Below, piece by piece: positions 23,505 to 32,601 of a DNA stretch of 64,000 nucleotides. Position 1 is the stretch's first letter. Each line of letters begins with the position of its first letter. The position numbers were made by a program, and so were the translations under genes. Source of the DNA: JAGWBF01 sp963663025. Lineage in GTDB: Bacteria > Chloroflexota > Dehalococcoidia > Lucifugimonadales > JAGWBF01. The DNA lies in assembly GCA_963663025.1 (NCBI GenBank), contig OY760073.1, positions 248,001 to 312,000 of the forward strand, written 5' to 3'. Under the pieces are notes generated by a model. That model saw only the letters and a list, made by a program, of their open reading frames with translations, had not been told where the DNA came from and made no database searches.

Positions 23505-25301
23505 ATGGCTCTCGGACGCCCCGAATACGTCTCTGACCTGATTGTTTACCTGCTGGATCAGCTGGGTATCGACTACGCCACCACCAACCCCGGCGCAACG
23601 ACCAGGGGCATGCACGAGTCCATCGTCTCCTACGGGGCCAACCGCTCCCCCGAGATGATCACCTGCTGCCACGAAGAGCTGGCGGTCGCCATGGCGGAGG
23701 GATACTACTTGGCTACAGGCAAGCCCCTGGCAGCCCTGGTGCACAACATAGTGGGCCTGCAGCACGCCAGCAAGGCCATCTACGAGGCATGGCTGGCCGG
23801 TGTCCCCATGCTGGTAATAGGGGGCACCGGGCCGGTGGACCTGAGCCATCGCCGGCCATGGATCGACTGGATCCACACCCCCCAGGTGCAGGGCCAGATC
23901 GTGCGGGACTACGTGAAGTGGGACGACCAGCCCGAGGGCGCCCGGAGCGTGGCTGAGTCCATCCTCCGCGCCTACCAGATAGCAATGACCGAACCCAGGG
24001 GACCCGTTTACCTGTGCTTCGACGTGGAGCTCCAGGAAGCCCTCCTCCACGACGACTTCGACATCCCCGACGTGAGCCGGTATCTACCCGGCCACCCGCC
24101 GACAGGGAATCCTCAAGCTATCGCAGAGACCGCCCAGGCTCTCATGGATGCCGAGTGGCCCGTCATCCTGGCCCAGGAGATGGGGCTGACCCCCGGCGGC
24201 TCCGATGCTCTGGTATCTCTGGCCGAGCTTATGGGGATACCGGTCATCGAGGTGGGGCCTTCCTTCTGCCTCCCCAACACTCATCCCCTGAATGTCACCG
24301 GGGCCAACAGCGACGTCCTCAGGGATGCGGATCTGGTGCTCACCATTGGGGTCAAGGACATCGATAACTCCCTGAAGACCCCGGTGCACCAGGCCGGGTC
24401 CATACCTGAGGGGCTTCCCCGTATTCCCTCCAGCAACATCCGCCGGTACGAAAGCCTGATCTCCGAGAGCACCAAGCTGGTGCGTATAGGGCTGGAAGAC
24501 TACGGCGTCAAGAGCTGGGTGAGTCACTACGGGCGCCTGACGGCTGCCGATGTGCCCATACTGGGAGACGGCGCCGAGGTGCTGAGGGAGCTGGCCAACC
24601 TTTGCAAAGGCTCAATGAACGGCTCGACGGAAGCCAAGGCCAAGGCCAGGACTGCCAAAGCGGAAGAGATAAACTCCGGCATCAGGGGCAAGGCCCAAAC
24701 CGACCTTCGGGAGCGATGGTGGGACCAGACTCCCATCTCCACAGCCAGGCTGGCATCGGAAGTATGGGACGTTATCAAGGACGAGGACTGGGTGCTGGTG
24801 CACGGCTCCCTGAGCGGCTGGGAGAAGCGTCTCTGGAACACCATTGACGAAAAGCACTGGATTGCCGGCGGAGGTGGCACAGGCACCGGGATGGGTGTTG
24901 CCATGGGGGCTGCCCTTGCCTACCGGGGCACAGACAAGGTGTGCGTGAGCATCCAGAACGACGGAGACCTGCTGTACACCCCAGGCTCGCTCTGGACCGT
25001 TGCCCACCACGAGATACCCATGCTGGTGGTGATGTTCAACAACAAGGCCTACTACCAGGATGTAGGGCACCAGAGGGCGGTGACCACCCTGAGGGAGCGC
25101 TCCCTGGAGAACCTGCAGGTTGGGGTGAGCCTGGAGGGGCCGGACACCGACTTTGCCACCCTGGCCCGGAGCTTCAGCCTGTACGGCGATGGCCCGATCA
25201 CCCAGCCCGGGGAAATCTCGGCCGCCTTGAAGAAGGGCCTGCGTGTGGTGAAGGAGGAGGGCAAGGCCGCCCTCATCGACACCGTCACCCAGTCCCGCTA
25301 G
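23505..25301 (+). CDS. thiamine pyrophosphate-dependent enzyme, acetolactate synthase-like
   Basis: 598 residues with the three-domain plan of acetolactate synthase and benzoylformate decarboxylase. The catalytic glutamate that activates TPP lies in CCHEELAVAMAEGYY; the C-terminal TPP/Mg motif is QNDGDLLYTPGSLWT followed by FNNKAYY. The middle domain is present but lacks an obvious FAD signature. The true substrate is not clear; it is not a standard IlvB because the gene has no small subunit nearby and many active-site residues differ. ATG 23505 follows GGAGG by about seven bases, with a strong promoter upstream. A distant relative lies at 44995-46689. Confidence 0.88.
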   Translation: MALGRPEYVSDLIVYLLDQLGIDYATTNPGATTRGMHESIVSYGANRSPEMITCCHEELAVAMAEGYYLATGKPLAALVHNIVGLQHASKAIYEAWLAGVPMLVIGGTGPVDLSHRRPWIDWIHTPQVQGQIVRDYVKWDDQPEGARSVAESILRAYQIAMTEPRGPVYLCFDVELQEALLHDDFDIPDVSRYLPGHPPTGNPQAIAETAQALMDAEWPVILAQEMGLTPGGSDALVSLAELMGIPVIEVGPSFCLPNTHPLNVTGANSDVLRDADLVLTIGVKDIDNSLKTPVHQAGSIPEGLPRIPSSNIRRYESLISESTKLVRIGLEDYGVKSWVSHYGRLTAADVPILGDGAEVLRELANLCKGSMNGSTEAKAKARTAKAEEINSGIRGKAQTDLRERWWDQTPISTARLASEVWDVIKDEDWVLVHGSLSGWEKRLWNTIDEKHWIAGGGGTGTGMGVAMGAALAYRGTDKVCVSIQNDGDLLYTPGSLWTVAHHEIPMLVVMFNNKAYYQDVGHQRAVTTLRERSLENLQVGVSLEGPDTDFATLARSFSLYGDGPITQPGEISAALKKGLRVVKEEGKAALIDTVTQSR

Positions 25302-25393
25302 GCATTCTCTTTCATGGATGGCCATGCGCAACTCCCCGCACGGCACACAACCCAGCGGTGGTTAGGGCAATCGTTAAGGGCACATTTGCAGCT

Positions 25394-25430
25394 GTCCGTT
25401 CGCCCTGAGGGAAATCGAAGGGGAACGGAC
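25394..25430 (+). repeat. REP-like dispersed repeat, short form
   Basis: GTCCGTTC at the left pairs perfectly with GAACGGAC at the right; between them is CGCCCTGAGGGAAATCG. This is the family without its nested palindrome. It sits in the 212-base spacer after the TPP enzyme gene. Confidence 0.75.
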
Positions 25431-25513
25431 ATCGGGGCCGTGCTTTCCCATCACAATTCCTTGATATTCGTTCTGTAGGATAGGGCCAGCCCATAGGAAA
25501 GGAGCGCGAGGCG

Positions 25514-26161
25514 TTGAAAAAGAATCTGTTTTTCGTAAGCTTGGCGGTCGCCCTGATCACAGCCGGCGTCACCGTCGGAGTTATGTTCGCCCTGGGAGTC
25601 GTTGATGTTGACGACGATGAGTATGACAAGGGGTCGCGCTACGGGCTGCTTACCCTTGAACATGGGGACAAGGCGGATGTTCCGTTCCAGGAACCGAGAC
25701 TTCGAGGATTCAAGGGGCGGCAATATGCCAAGCCCGATGTGCCCTCTTTCAGGTCCGGGCCGAATATCTTCATTCTGCCGTTTGGTAGAGGGCAATTTCG
25801 GGAAAGGTCCTTTCCCGAAGGACCTCCCCCTTTCTTCGGCATGGATCCCGATGGGCCTTCTTTCAGGTCCGGGCCGAGGACTTTCATTCTCCCATTTGGC
25901 AGAGAACAATTTCGTGAAGGGCCCTTTCAAGACGGACCTCCCCCTTTCTTCGGCATAGACCCGCAAGAGCCGGGGTCCTGGTTCGGCCAGGATGGGGAAT
26001 TCCTCTCCCCCGGTGGTGAGATCTGCGTGTTCCTGGAAGACGTGTTGGGTGAGTGGGGGGACGAGATATGCGATGACGACTACTACGGCTACGACGACGA
26101 TGGTCGCGATGATGACAAGGACGGTGATGGCCACGACAATGATGACGGGGACTACGATTAG
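25514..26161 (+). CDS. secreted or membrane-anchored protein with two Pro/Phe repeats and an Asp-rich tail
   Basis: 215 residues starting at TTG 25514 with AAAGGAG ten bases upstream. An N-terminal hydrophobic segment (6-28) is a signal peptide or anchor. Two 38-residue repeats follow (77-114 and 115-152), each reading PSFRSGP, then FILPFGR, then GPPPFFG. The C-terminal 30 residues are almost entirely Asp with Gly, Tyr and Lys and could bind calcium or another cation. I do not recognise the family. The repeats suggest a structural or surface role. Base identity between the repeats is high, so the duplication looks recent. Confidence 0.72.
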   Translation: MKKNLFFVSLAVALITAGVTVGVMFALGVVDVDDDEYDKGSRYGLLTLEHGDKADVPFQEPRLRGFKGRQYAKPDVPSFRSGPNIFILPFGRGQFRERSFPEGPPPFFGMDPDGPSFRSGPRTFILPFGREQFREGPFQDGPPPFFGIDPQEPGSWFGQDGEFLSPGGEICVFLEDVLGEWGDEICDDDYYGYDDDGRDDDKDGDGHDNDDGDYD

Positions 26162-26285
26162 CTCGGCCACGGTCGGGCGGTCTATTCTGGTCGGAGCCCA
26201 ATGAAGCAGCGCGTGAAGAAGGAGGAGCGGTTGCCCCAACCCCCTCTGGTTTCACGATAGACGGAGCATCCTCGCAGGTGAGGGA

Positions 26286-27140
26286 ATGGCCGAAAGAGTG
26301 CTGGTGGTCGAAGATGACCCTAACACGTTGGAAATCGTAGAGGCTCTACCTCCGGCGGGATGGCTACGAGGTGCTGGCGGCCAGGGATGGTATGGAAGGC
26401 CTCGCCCTGTCCGAAGCTCAGAGCCCGGACCTTGTGATTCTTGGCCTCATGCTGCCTAAGCTGAATGGGATGGACCTGTGCCAAAAGCTCCGCCAGGTCA
26501 AGGACGTGCCCATAATCATGCTCACGGCCATGGTCCAGGAGGAAGACCGTCTGGCAGGACTGCTCCAGCCCGACGGCCAGACCATAGACACCGTCCACGA
26601 GCAGGTAATGCAGCTGGCCCGCCTGGTGGAGGACCTGCACCTGCTGGCCCTGGCCGAAGCGGGGGACCTCCCGCTGCACCGGCAGCCGGGGTCCCTGGTC
26701 GATGTGCTGCAGAGGTCCATGGACGGTGTGAAGCCCCGGGCCGACGCAAGGGGTGTGGAATTGTTCCTTGAAGCCCCGGAAGACCTCCCCCGGTGGAGAT
26801 GGACAGCATGCGCATCGCCCAGGTGGTGGGCAACCTTCTGGAGAATGCCATCAGCTACACCCCCGAGGGCGGCCAAGTGTCGGTCGCAGCCTCGCTGTCT
26901 GAGTCCGGCCTCGCCAAGATCTCCGTCGCCGATACGGGGGTCGGCATACCTGAGGAGGACCTTCCCAACATCTTCGACCGCTTCTACCGGGTTGACCCGT
27001 CCCGTACCAGGGCGACGGGGGCGGCAGGCCTGGGCCTGACCATCGCCAAGGGGCTGGTGGAAGCCCACGGTGGCGCCATCTACGCCGAGAGCGCTCCGGG
27101 CCAGGGCAGCCGCTTCACCTTCGACCTGCCCCTGAACTAG
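26286..27140 (+). pseudogene. remnant of a two-component system: receiver joined to a histidine kinase core, two frameshifts
   Basis: An ATG at 26286 opens a receiver (MAERVLVVEDDPNTLEIVEAL), which shifts frame at about 26335-26345, continues as RRDGYEVLAARDG, and carries ILGLMLPKLNG where the phosphorylated Asp is Gly. The rest of the receiver, the DNA-binding domain and the sensor and H-box of a kinase are missing: the frame jumps from IIMLTAM to a DHp-like helix (HEQVMQLARLVEDLHLLALAEAGD). A second shift at about 26795, in a C run that is one base short, leads to an intact HATPase_c end (IAQVVGNLLENAISYTP, DTGVGIPEEDLPNIFDRFYR, GLGLTIAKG). The likely history is an internal deletion between neighbouring regulator and kinase genes, then decay. 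Confidence 0.8.
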
Positions 27141-27253
27141 CCACGGCTGCCGCAGCGCGGCCCAAGCTAGCCTTCCCCCAGCCGGTGATATAGAATGGGG
27201 CCGGACATCCCCGGTGTCTCCGCAGTCTCGATTCCCCTACAGGAGTGTTGCGT

Positions 27254-28192
27254 ATGTCCGAGGATGGAAAGCTCCAGTTCGGTATCTGTATTCCCCAGAT
27301 GTTCCCCGAAGGCTCCGTTGACCTGGAGAGCATCTCCAGCTATATGCGGCACATACGCTCCCTGGGCTACACCAGCGCCTGGGTGCAGGATGGGGTTATC
27401 GGGGCCAGGCCTTCCCTGGACCCCCTTGCCCTGCTGGCCTACGCAGCCCCCTTCAGCGGTGACCTCACCCTGGGTGTCTCCGTCCTGCTGGCCAACCTCA
27501 GGATACCCATCCCCTTGGCAAAGTCCGTCGCCACCCTGGATCACCTCACCGGGGGACGGATCGTGCTGGGCATCGGAATGGGGTTCTACGAGGGCGCCTA
27601 TCCCGCCTTTGGCCTGGATGTCAGGAGGCGGGTCTCCCGCTTTGAGGAGGGTATCCAGGTCATGAAGGCCCTGTGGACCGAAGACAAGGCCAGCTTTCAG
27701 GGCAAGCACTTCCAGCTGAACGATATGGTCATGTACCCCAAGCCGGTACAGAAGCCCCATCCTCCCCTGTGGTTTGGCGCGCACTCTGCTCCCGCCCTGA
27801 GGCGGTCCGTCCTGTTCGGAGACGGTTGGATGAGCGCTGGGGCAGCTTCCACGGCGGACTTCAAGGGCGAGATCAAGCTGGTGCGCCAGTTCATGGATGA
27901 GGAGGGACGGGACCCGTCAACCTTCAAATTGTCCAAGCGGGTGTACCTGTATGTGGACAAGGATCGGGAAACTGCCGAGAAGACCCTGCGTGAGTGGTCG
28001 GCGATCATATACCAGGACCCGGACAGGCTGCCCAGGACCGCAGTGTATGGCAGCGCGCAGGACTGCGTGGACGGTTTGGGCGAGGTGGTGGAGGAAGGCA
28101 TCGAGCTGCTTATGTGCAACCCGGTGGGCGACCTGCACGCCCAGGCTGAGGTCCTTGCCCGCGATGTCTTGCCCAAGCTGGGATTTCCCTAG
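27254..28192 (+). CDS. luciferase-like (LLM class) flavin-dependent oxidoreductase
   Basis: 312 residues of the bacterial luciferase / F420-dependent superfamily. Motifs include GICIPQMF at the N-terminus, SVATLDHLTGGRIVLGIGMG (a flavin or F420 phosphate-binding stretch), and RFEEGIQVMKALWTED. These enzymes are TIM barrels that oxidise substrates with FMN or F420; which cofactor is used cannot be decided here. Start ATG 27254 fits the AGGAG upstream; an ATG-like start at 27245 is less likely. It follows the decayed regulator and precedes an amidohydrolase gene on the same strand. Confidence 0.9.
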   Translation: MSEDGKLQFGICIPQMFPEGSVDLESISSYMRHIRSLGYTSAWVQDGVIGARPSLDPLALLAYAAPFSGDLTLGVSVLLANLRIPIPLAKSVATLDHLTGGRIVLGIGMGFYEGAYPAFGLDVRRRVSRFEEGIQVMKALWTEDKASFQGKHFQLNDMVMYPKPVQKPHPPLWFGAHSAPALRRSVLFGDGWMSAGAASTADFKGEIKLVRQFMDEEGRDPSTFKLSKRVYLYVDKDRETAEKTLREWSAIIYQDPDRLPRTAVYGSAQDCVDGLGEVVEEGIELLMCNPVGDLHAQAEVLARDVLPKLGFP

Positions 28193-28253
28193 AACGAGAA
28201 AAATAGGTCCCATCTCCCTCATGGCCGAGGGCTAGCGACTGGAAGGAGTAAGC

Positions 28254-29243
28254 ATGCCCATAGACATGCATGCCCACTATGTGCCTCCAAAGGCCCTGGA
28301 CCGCTTGGGGAATGGACCGTCTCCCTACGGCGCCCACCTGGAGGAGGCCGCCAACGGTACGTGCCTGTGTTTCGACTACGGGCTTCGCCTCCGTCCCTTC
28401 TTTCACCGGCTCCTCGACCTGGACGACCGTTGGACAGAGATGGAAACCCAGGGGGTGGACCGACAGATTCTGACGGTGTGGGCAGATGTGTTCGGTTATG
28501 GGGTTTCTGCCGTTGATTCGGCCCGGTGGCACAGGCTATTGAACGAATGCCTGTCGGAAACTGCCCAAGCCTATCCCGACCGCCTTTCGATGATGGCGTC
28601 GCTGCCCCTCCAGGATGAGGACCTGGCCGCTGCCGAGCTGGAGTATGGGGTGAAGCAGTTGGGTGCTGTGGGCGGCGTAATTGGCGCCAATGTCGATGGA
28701 ATCAACCTGGGTGAAGCGACCCTGGACCGCTTTTGGGCGACCGCTTCCGAACTAGACGTTCCCCTGTTCATCCATCCCACCGCCCCCAATCCCCCGACCC
28801 GGACCAGAAAATACGACTTGAACGTCTCCGTCGAGTACACCTACGACACCACGGCCACCGTGGGATCCCTTGTTCTCAGCGGGACCATGGACCGGTTTCC
28901 CAACTTGAAGCTGATTCTCTCCCACGGGGGAGGCTACTTCCCCTACCAGGCGTACAGGTTTGATCGCTTGTACCGGAACCACCTGGATGAAGTGCCCCTG
29001 GTGCCCGTCAACCTGCCATCGACTTACCTCAAGAGGTTCTGGTACGACAGCATCCTGCACGGAGGGCCACCACTGCGGTTCCTGTGCGACCAGGTGGGAA
29101 CCGACCGGGTGCTCTTGGGCAGCGATTACCCCTTCCCTGTGTACGACAAGGTCCCCCTGGACAACATCGCCGACACGAACCTCAGCAAAGAAGATGTGGC
29201 CATGATTACCGATGGCAACGCTCGGCAGCTCTTCAAGCTATAG
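28254..29243 (+). CDS. amidohydrolase, ACMSD-like metal-dependent decarboxylase/hydrolase
   Basis: 329 residues of the amidohydrolase-2 family (aminocarboxymuconate semialdehyde decarboxylase group). Metal ligands are H6 and H8 (DMHAHYVPP), a His in LFIHPTAP, a His in ILSHGGGYFPY and the Asp in LLGSDYPFP. These proteins decarboxylate or hydrolyse aromatic-derived acids. The gene lies 61 bases after the LLM oxidoreductase gene and may share its pathway. ATG 28254 has GGAAGGAG upstream. Confidence 0.9.
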   Translation: MPIDMHAHYVPPKALDRLGNGPSPYGAHLEEAANGTCLCFDYGLRLRPFFHRLLDLDDRWTEMETQGVDRQILTVWADVFGYGVSAVDSARWHRLLNECLSETAQAYPDRLSMMASLPLQDEDLAAAELEYGVKQLGAVGGVIGANVDGINLGEATLDRFWATASELDVPLFIHPTAPNPPTRTRKYDLNVSVEYTYDTTATVGSLVLSGTMDRFPNLKLILSHGGGYFPYQAYRFDRLYRNHLDEVPLVPVNLPSTYLKRFWYDSILHGGPPLRFLCDQVGTDRVLLGSDYPFPVYDKVPLDNIADTNLSKEDVAMITDGNARQLFKL

Positions 29244-29373
29244 TCCGCCGGTCAGGGCCTAGAACGGCCTAGCCCTTTCCAAACTGCCAACTGCGGCATA
29301 AAATACTGCCAGAGATCAGCCAGGCTGCACCGTTTCTGTCTGAACCAACAGCTTCTGCAACCGGGAGGGAAAG

Positions 29374-31719
29374 ATGACCACTTCCGCCTTTGGCTCCAGC
29401 GTAAAGCGTCGGGAAGACCCCAAGCTGATCACGGGTAAGGGCAACTACACCGGCGACATCAGCCTGCCCAGGATGGCCCACGTGGTCTTCTTGAGGAGCC
29501 CCCATGCCCATGCCGGCATCAGGTCCATCGATGTCTCCCGGGCGGCGGCCCTGCCCGGCGTGGACTCGGTGGTTACCGGCGCGGACCTGCGGGACAGCCT
29601 GAACTCCATGCCCGTGGGCTGGCTCCTGCCCGAGCTGAAGATGCCCTATCATCCCGCCGTAGCCATCGACACCGTGCGCTTTGTTGGCGAGATCGTAGCG
29701 GCCGTGATTGCTGAAAGCCCTGAAGTCGCCGCCGATGCCGCCGCCATGATCGACGTCCAGTACGAACCCCTGGGCGTGGTGGTAAACCCCGAGGAAGCCG
29801 CCCGTGCAGGAGCTCCCCAGCTTCATTCGGATGCAGCCAACAACACCGCTTGGGAGTGGGAGGTTGCAGGAGGCGACATAGAAGCCGCCTCAGCTCAGTC
29901 AGACGTCAAGGTCAGCCAGACCATCGTGCAGCAGAGGCTCATACCCAACGCCATGGAGGCCAGGGCCATCGTTGCCGACTTCAACCAGGGTTCCAACCAG
30001 CTGACCCTCTGGTCTTCCACCCAGATTCCCCACCTGGTGCGCCTCTTGCTGGCGCTGGTTACGGGCCAACCGGAGCACCAGTTGAGGGTTATCGCGCCCG
30101 ACGTCGGGGGCGGATTCGGGAGCAAGATAAGCCTCTATCCCGAAGAGATAATCATGACGTTGCTGGCCAAGAAGTCGGGCCGGCCCATCAAGTGGGTGGA
30201 GGGACGTCAGGAGAACTACCTGGCAACCAATCACGGCAGGGACCATGTGCAGCACCTGGAGATAATGGGCAACAAGGACGGCACCATTACCGGTCTGAGG
30301 GCCGATGTGTACGCCAACATGGGCGCCCACCTCTCCACCTTTGCGCCCCTGATCCCCAGCTACCTGTTCGGCCTGATGCTTGTGGGCGCCTACAAGCTGG
30401 AAAACGTTACGTGCAAGGTGTATGGCACCTTCACCAACACCACCCCAGTCGATGCCTACCGAGGCGCGGGTCGGCCAGAGGCGACCTTCATCCTGGAGCG
30501 GATGGTCGACCTGTTCGCGGGGGAAATCGGCATGGACCCGGCGGAAGTGCGCCGGAAGAACCTGATTCCCCCATTCGCCGATGGGCATGTCATAGCCACG
30601 GGGGTTGCATACGACAGCGGCAACTACGAAGGGTCCTTCGACCGGGCAATGGAGATGGTGGACTACCAGGGGTTCCGCCGGGAGCAGGAGCAGGCGCGCA
30701 GTCAGGGACGCTACTTGGGCATCGGCATGGCATCCTACGTGGAGATATGCGGCGGAGCGCCCTCGGCCATCGCCACCGCCCTGGGCGCCCAGGCGGGGCT
30801 ATGGGAAAGCGCCCTGGTAAGGGTGCACCCGACGGCCAAGGTGTCCGTCTATACCGGAGTTTCCCCCCACGGCCAGGGCAATGAGACCACCTTCTCCCAG
30901 CTTGTCTCTTCGGAGCTGGGCATCCCCATGGATGACGTAGAGGTGATCCACGGGGACACGGACAAGGTGCAGTTCGGCGTCGGCACCTTTGGAAGCCGAA
31001 GCGCCGCCGTGGGCGGCACCGCAGTGTTCCAGAGCCTGGGTAAGGTCAAGGACAAGGCCAGGAAGCTGGCTGCCCACATGCTGGAAGCGGCCGAGGACGA
31101 TATCGTCTTCGAGGACGGCAAGCTGTTCGTCCGGGGCGCTCCCGCCGAGGGCAAGAGCTTTGGCGAGGTAGCCCTTGCTTCCCACCTGGCCAGCAGCCTT
31201 CCCGAAGGGATGGAGCCCGGCCTGGAAGCCACCAGCTTCTTCGATCCCCCCAACTTCACCTGGCCCAGCGGCACCCACATCGCCATAGTCGAGGTGGATG
31301 TGGACACCGGGGAGGTCAGCATCCAAAGATACGTGGGGGTCGATGATGTAGGCGTGGTCATCAACCCAATGATCGTCGATGGCATGGTGCACGGCGGGGT
31401 GACCCAGGGCATTGGCCAAGCCCTCCAAGAGGAAGCCATCTACGATGATGAAGGCCAGCTTCTCACCGGCTCCATGATGGACTATGCGGTCCCCATGGCG
31501 GAGGTGCTGCCTTCCTTCGAGACTGATCGCACCGAAACCCCCTCGCCGGTGAACCCGCTGGGCATCAAGGGGGCTGGAGAAGCAGGCACCATCGCAGCGT
31601 CGCCCGCCGTGGTTAACGCCGTGATGGATGCCCTTGCGCCTTTCGGCGTGAAGCACATCGACATGCCCCTCAAGCCCGAAAAGGTGTGGAGAGCCCTCCG
31701 GACCTCCGGTAGAAGGTAG
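29374..31719 (+). CDS. xanthine dehydrogenase/CoxL-type molybdenum hydroxylase large subunit
   Basis: 781 residues, the molybdopterin-binding subunit of the xanthine oxidase family. The active-site loop reads VDAYRGAGR (359-367), the form II signature, not the AYXCSFR of true CO dehydrogenase, so CO oxidation is unlikely. Other landmarks are APDVGGGFGSK (241-251), the region GVGTFGSRSAAVGG and the catalytic Glu736 in GIKGAGEAGTI. The iron-sulphur and FAD subunits are not encoded next to it. Two cofactor-insertion genes of the CoxD and CoxE type follow at once, with coxD-like ATG directly after this stop. GGGAGG precedes the ATG. Confidence 0.93.
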   Translation: MTTSAFGSSVKRREDPKLITGKGNYTGDISLPRMAHVVFLRSPHAHAGIRSIDVSRAAALPGVDSVVTGADLRDSLNSMPVGWLLPELKMPYHPAVAIDTVRFVGEIVAAVIAESPEVAADAAAMIDVQYEPLGVVVNPEEAARAGAPQLHSDAANNTAWEWEVAGGDIEAASAQSDVKVSQTIVQQRLIPNAMEARAIVADFNQGSNQLTLWSSTQIPHLVRLLLALVTGQPEHQLRVIAPDVGGGFGSKISLYPEEIIMTLLAKKSGRPIKWVEGRQENYLATNHGRDHVQHLEIMGNKDGTITGLRADVYANMGAHLSTFAPLIPSYLFGLMLVGAYKLENVTCKVYGTFTNTTPVDAYRGAGRPEATFILERMVDLFAGEIGMDPAEVRRKNLIPPFADGHVIATGVAYDSGNYEGSFDRAMEMVDYQGFRREQEQARSQGRYLGIGMASYVEICGGAPSAIATALGAQAGLWESALVRVHPTAKVSVYTGVSPHGQGNETTFSQLVSSELGIPMDDVEVIHGDTDKVQFGVGTFGSRSAAVGGTAVFQSLGKVKDKARKLAAHMLEAAEDDIVFEDGKLFVRGAPAEGKSFGEVALASHLASSLPEGMEPGLEATSFFDPPNFTWPSGTHIAIVEVDVDTGEVSIQRYVGVDDVGVVINPMIVDGMVHGGVTQGIGQALQEEAIYDDEGQLLTGSMMDYAVPMAEVLPSFETDRTETPSPVNPLGIKGAGEAGTIAASPAVVNAVMDALAPFGVKHIDMPLKPEKVWRALRTSGRR

Positions 31720-32595
31720 ATGTTCCCGTCGATACCCGCTGTCCTGGAGCGGCTGGAGGAGGAGCGGTACATCGCCGACCCGGCCATCGCTACCTCCATC
31801 TACTTGGCGGCCAACTTGGGACGTCCCCTGCTCATCGAGGGCAGGGCGGGCGTCGGCAAGACGGAGATTGCCAACGTCCTCTCTCGCATCCTGGACACCA
31901 GGCTCATCCGTCTCCAATGCTATGAAGGCTTGGACGTATCGACGGCCCTCTACGAGTGGAACTACCAGAAGCAGCTACTCTGGATCAAGCTGGCTGAAGA
32001 TTCCCCCATGGACGCCGGGGAGAAGGAGCAGCACATTTTCAGCAGGCCCTTCCTCCTGGAAAGGCCTCTGCTGGAGGCCCTTACCTGCCGTGATGGGGCG
32101 CCGGTCCTCCTCATAGACGAGGTGGACCGGGCTGACGAAGAGTTCGAGGCGTTCCTGTTGGAGCTGCTCTCCGAGTTCCAGGTCACCATCCCCGAAGTCG
32201 GCACCATCAGGGCCGAGCATGTTCCCCTTGTCGTCCTCACATCCAACCGTACCCGGGACCTGTCCGACGCCCTCCGCCGGCGGTGTCTCTACCTGTGGCT
32301 GGACTACCCCTCTTATGAGAAAGAGCTGAAGATAGTCACGTCAAAGGTCCCAAGCATCGCCGGTGAGCTGGCAAAGCAGATTTGCCGGTTCATGTCTGAG
32401 GCCCGCAAGCTGGATATGGGCAAGACCCCGGGCATCTCCGAGACCCTGGACTGGGCCAACGCTATGGTGATGCTGCACCATGACCACCTGGACCGGGAGG
32501 TCGTGCAGGAGACCCTGGGATGCCTGGTCAAGGATGCCGACGACCTGGAGCACCTGCGAAGCCACGCCCTCGAAGAGCTTCTGGCCAAGGTGTGA
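31720..32595 (+). CDS. MoxR/CoxD-type AAA+ ATPase
   Basis: 291 residues. Walker A GRAGVGKT (41-48), Walker B LLIDEVDRAD, then a sensor region VVLTSNRTRDLSDALRRRCLY. CoxD-type ATPases help load the copper-sulphide or molybdenum centre of CoxL-family enzymes, working with a VWA partner. The ATG is adjacent to the stop of the CoxL-like gene, a strong sign of one operon. Confidence 0.93.
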   Translation: MFPSIPAVLERLEEERYIADPAIATSIYLAANLGRPLLIEGRAGVGKTEIANVLSRILDTRLIRLQCYEGLDVSTALYEWNYQKQLLWIKLAEDSPMDAGEKEQHIFSRPFLLERPLLEALTCRDGAPVLLIDEVDRADEEFEAFLLELLSEFQVTIPEVGTIRAEHVPLVVLTSNRTRDLSDALRRRCLYLWLDYPSYEKELKIVTSKVPSIAGELAKQICRFMSEARKLDMGKTPGISETLDWANAMVMLHHDHLDREVVQETLGCLVKDADDLEHLRSHALEELLAKV

Positions 32596-32601
32596 CCGGC
32601 C

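Noticed and set aside
29374..31719. true aerobic CO dehydrogenase
   Set aside because: The active-site loop is AYRGAGR, not the AYXCSFR of form I enzymes, so CO oxidation is not supported.
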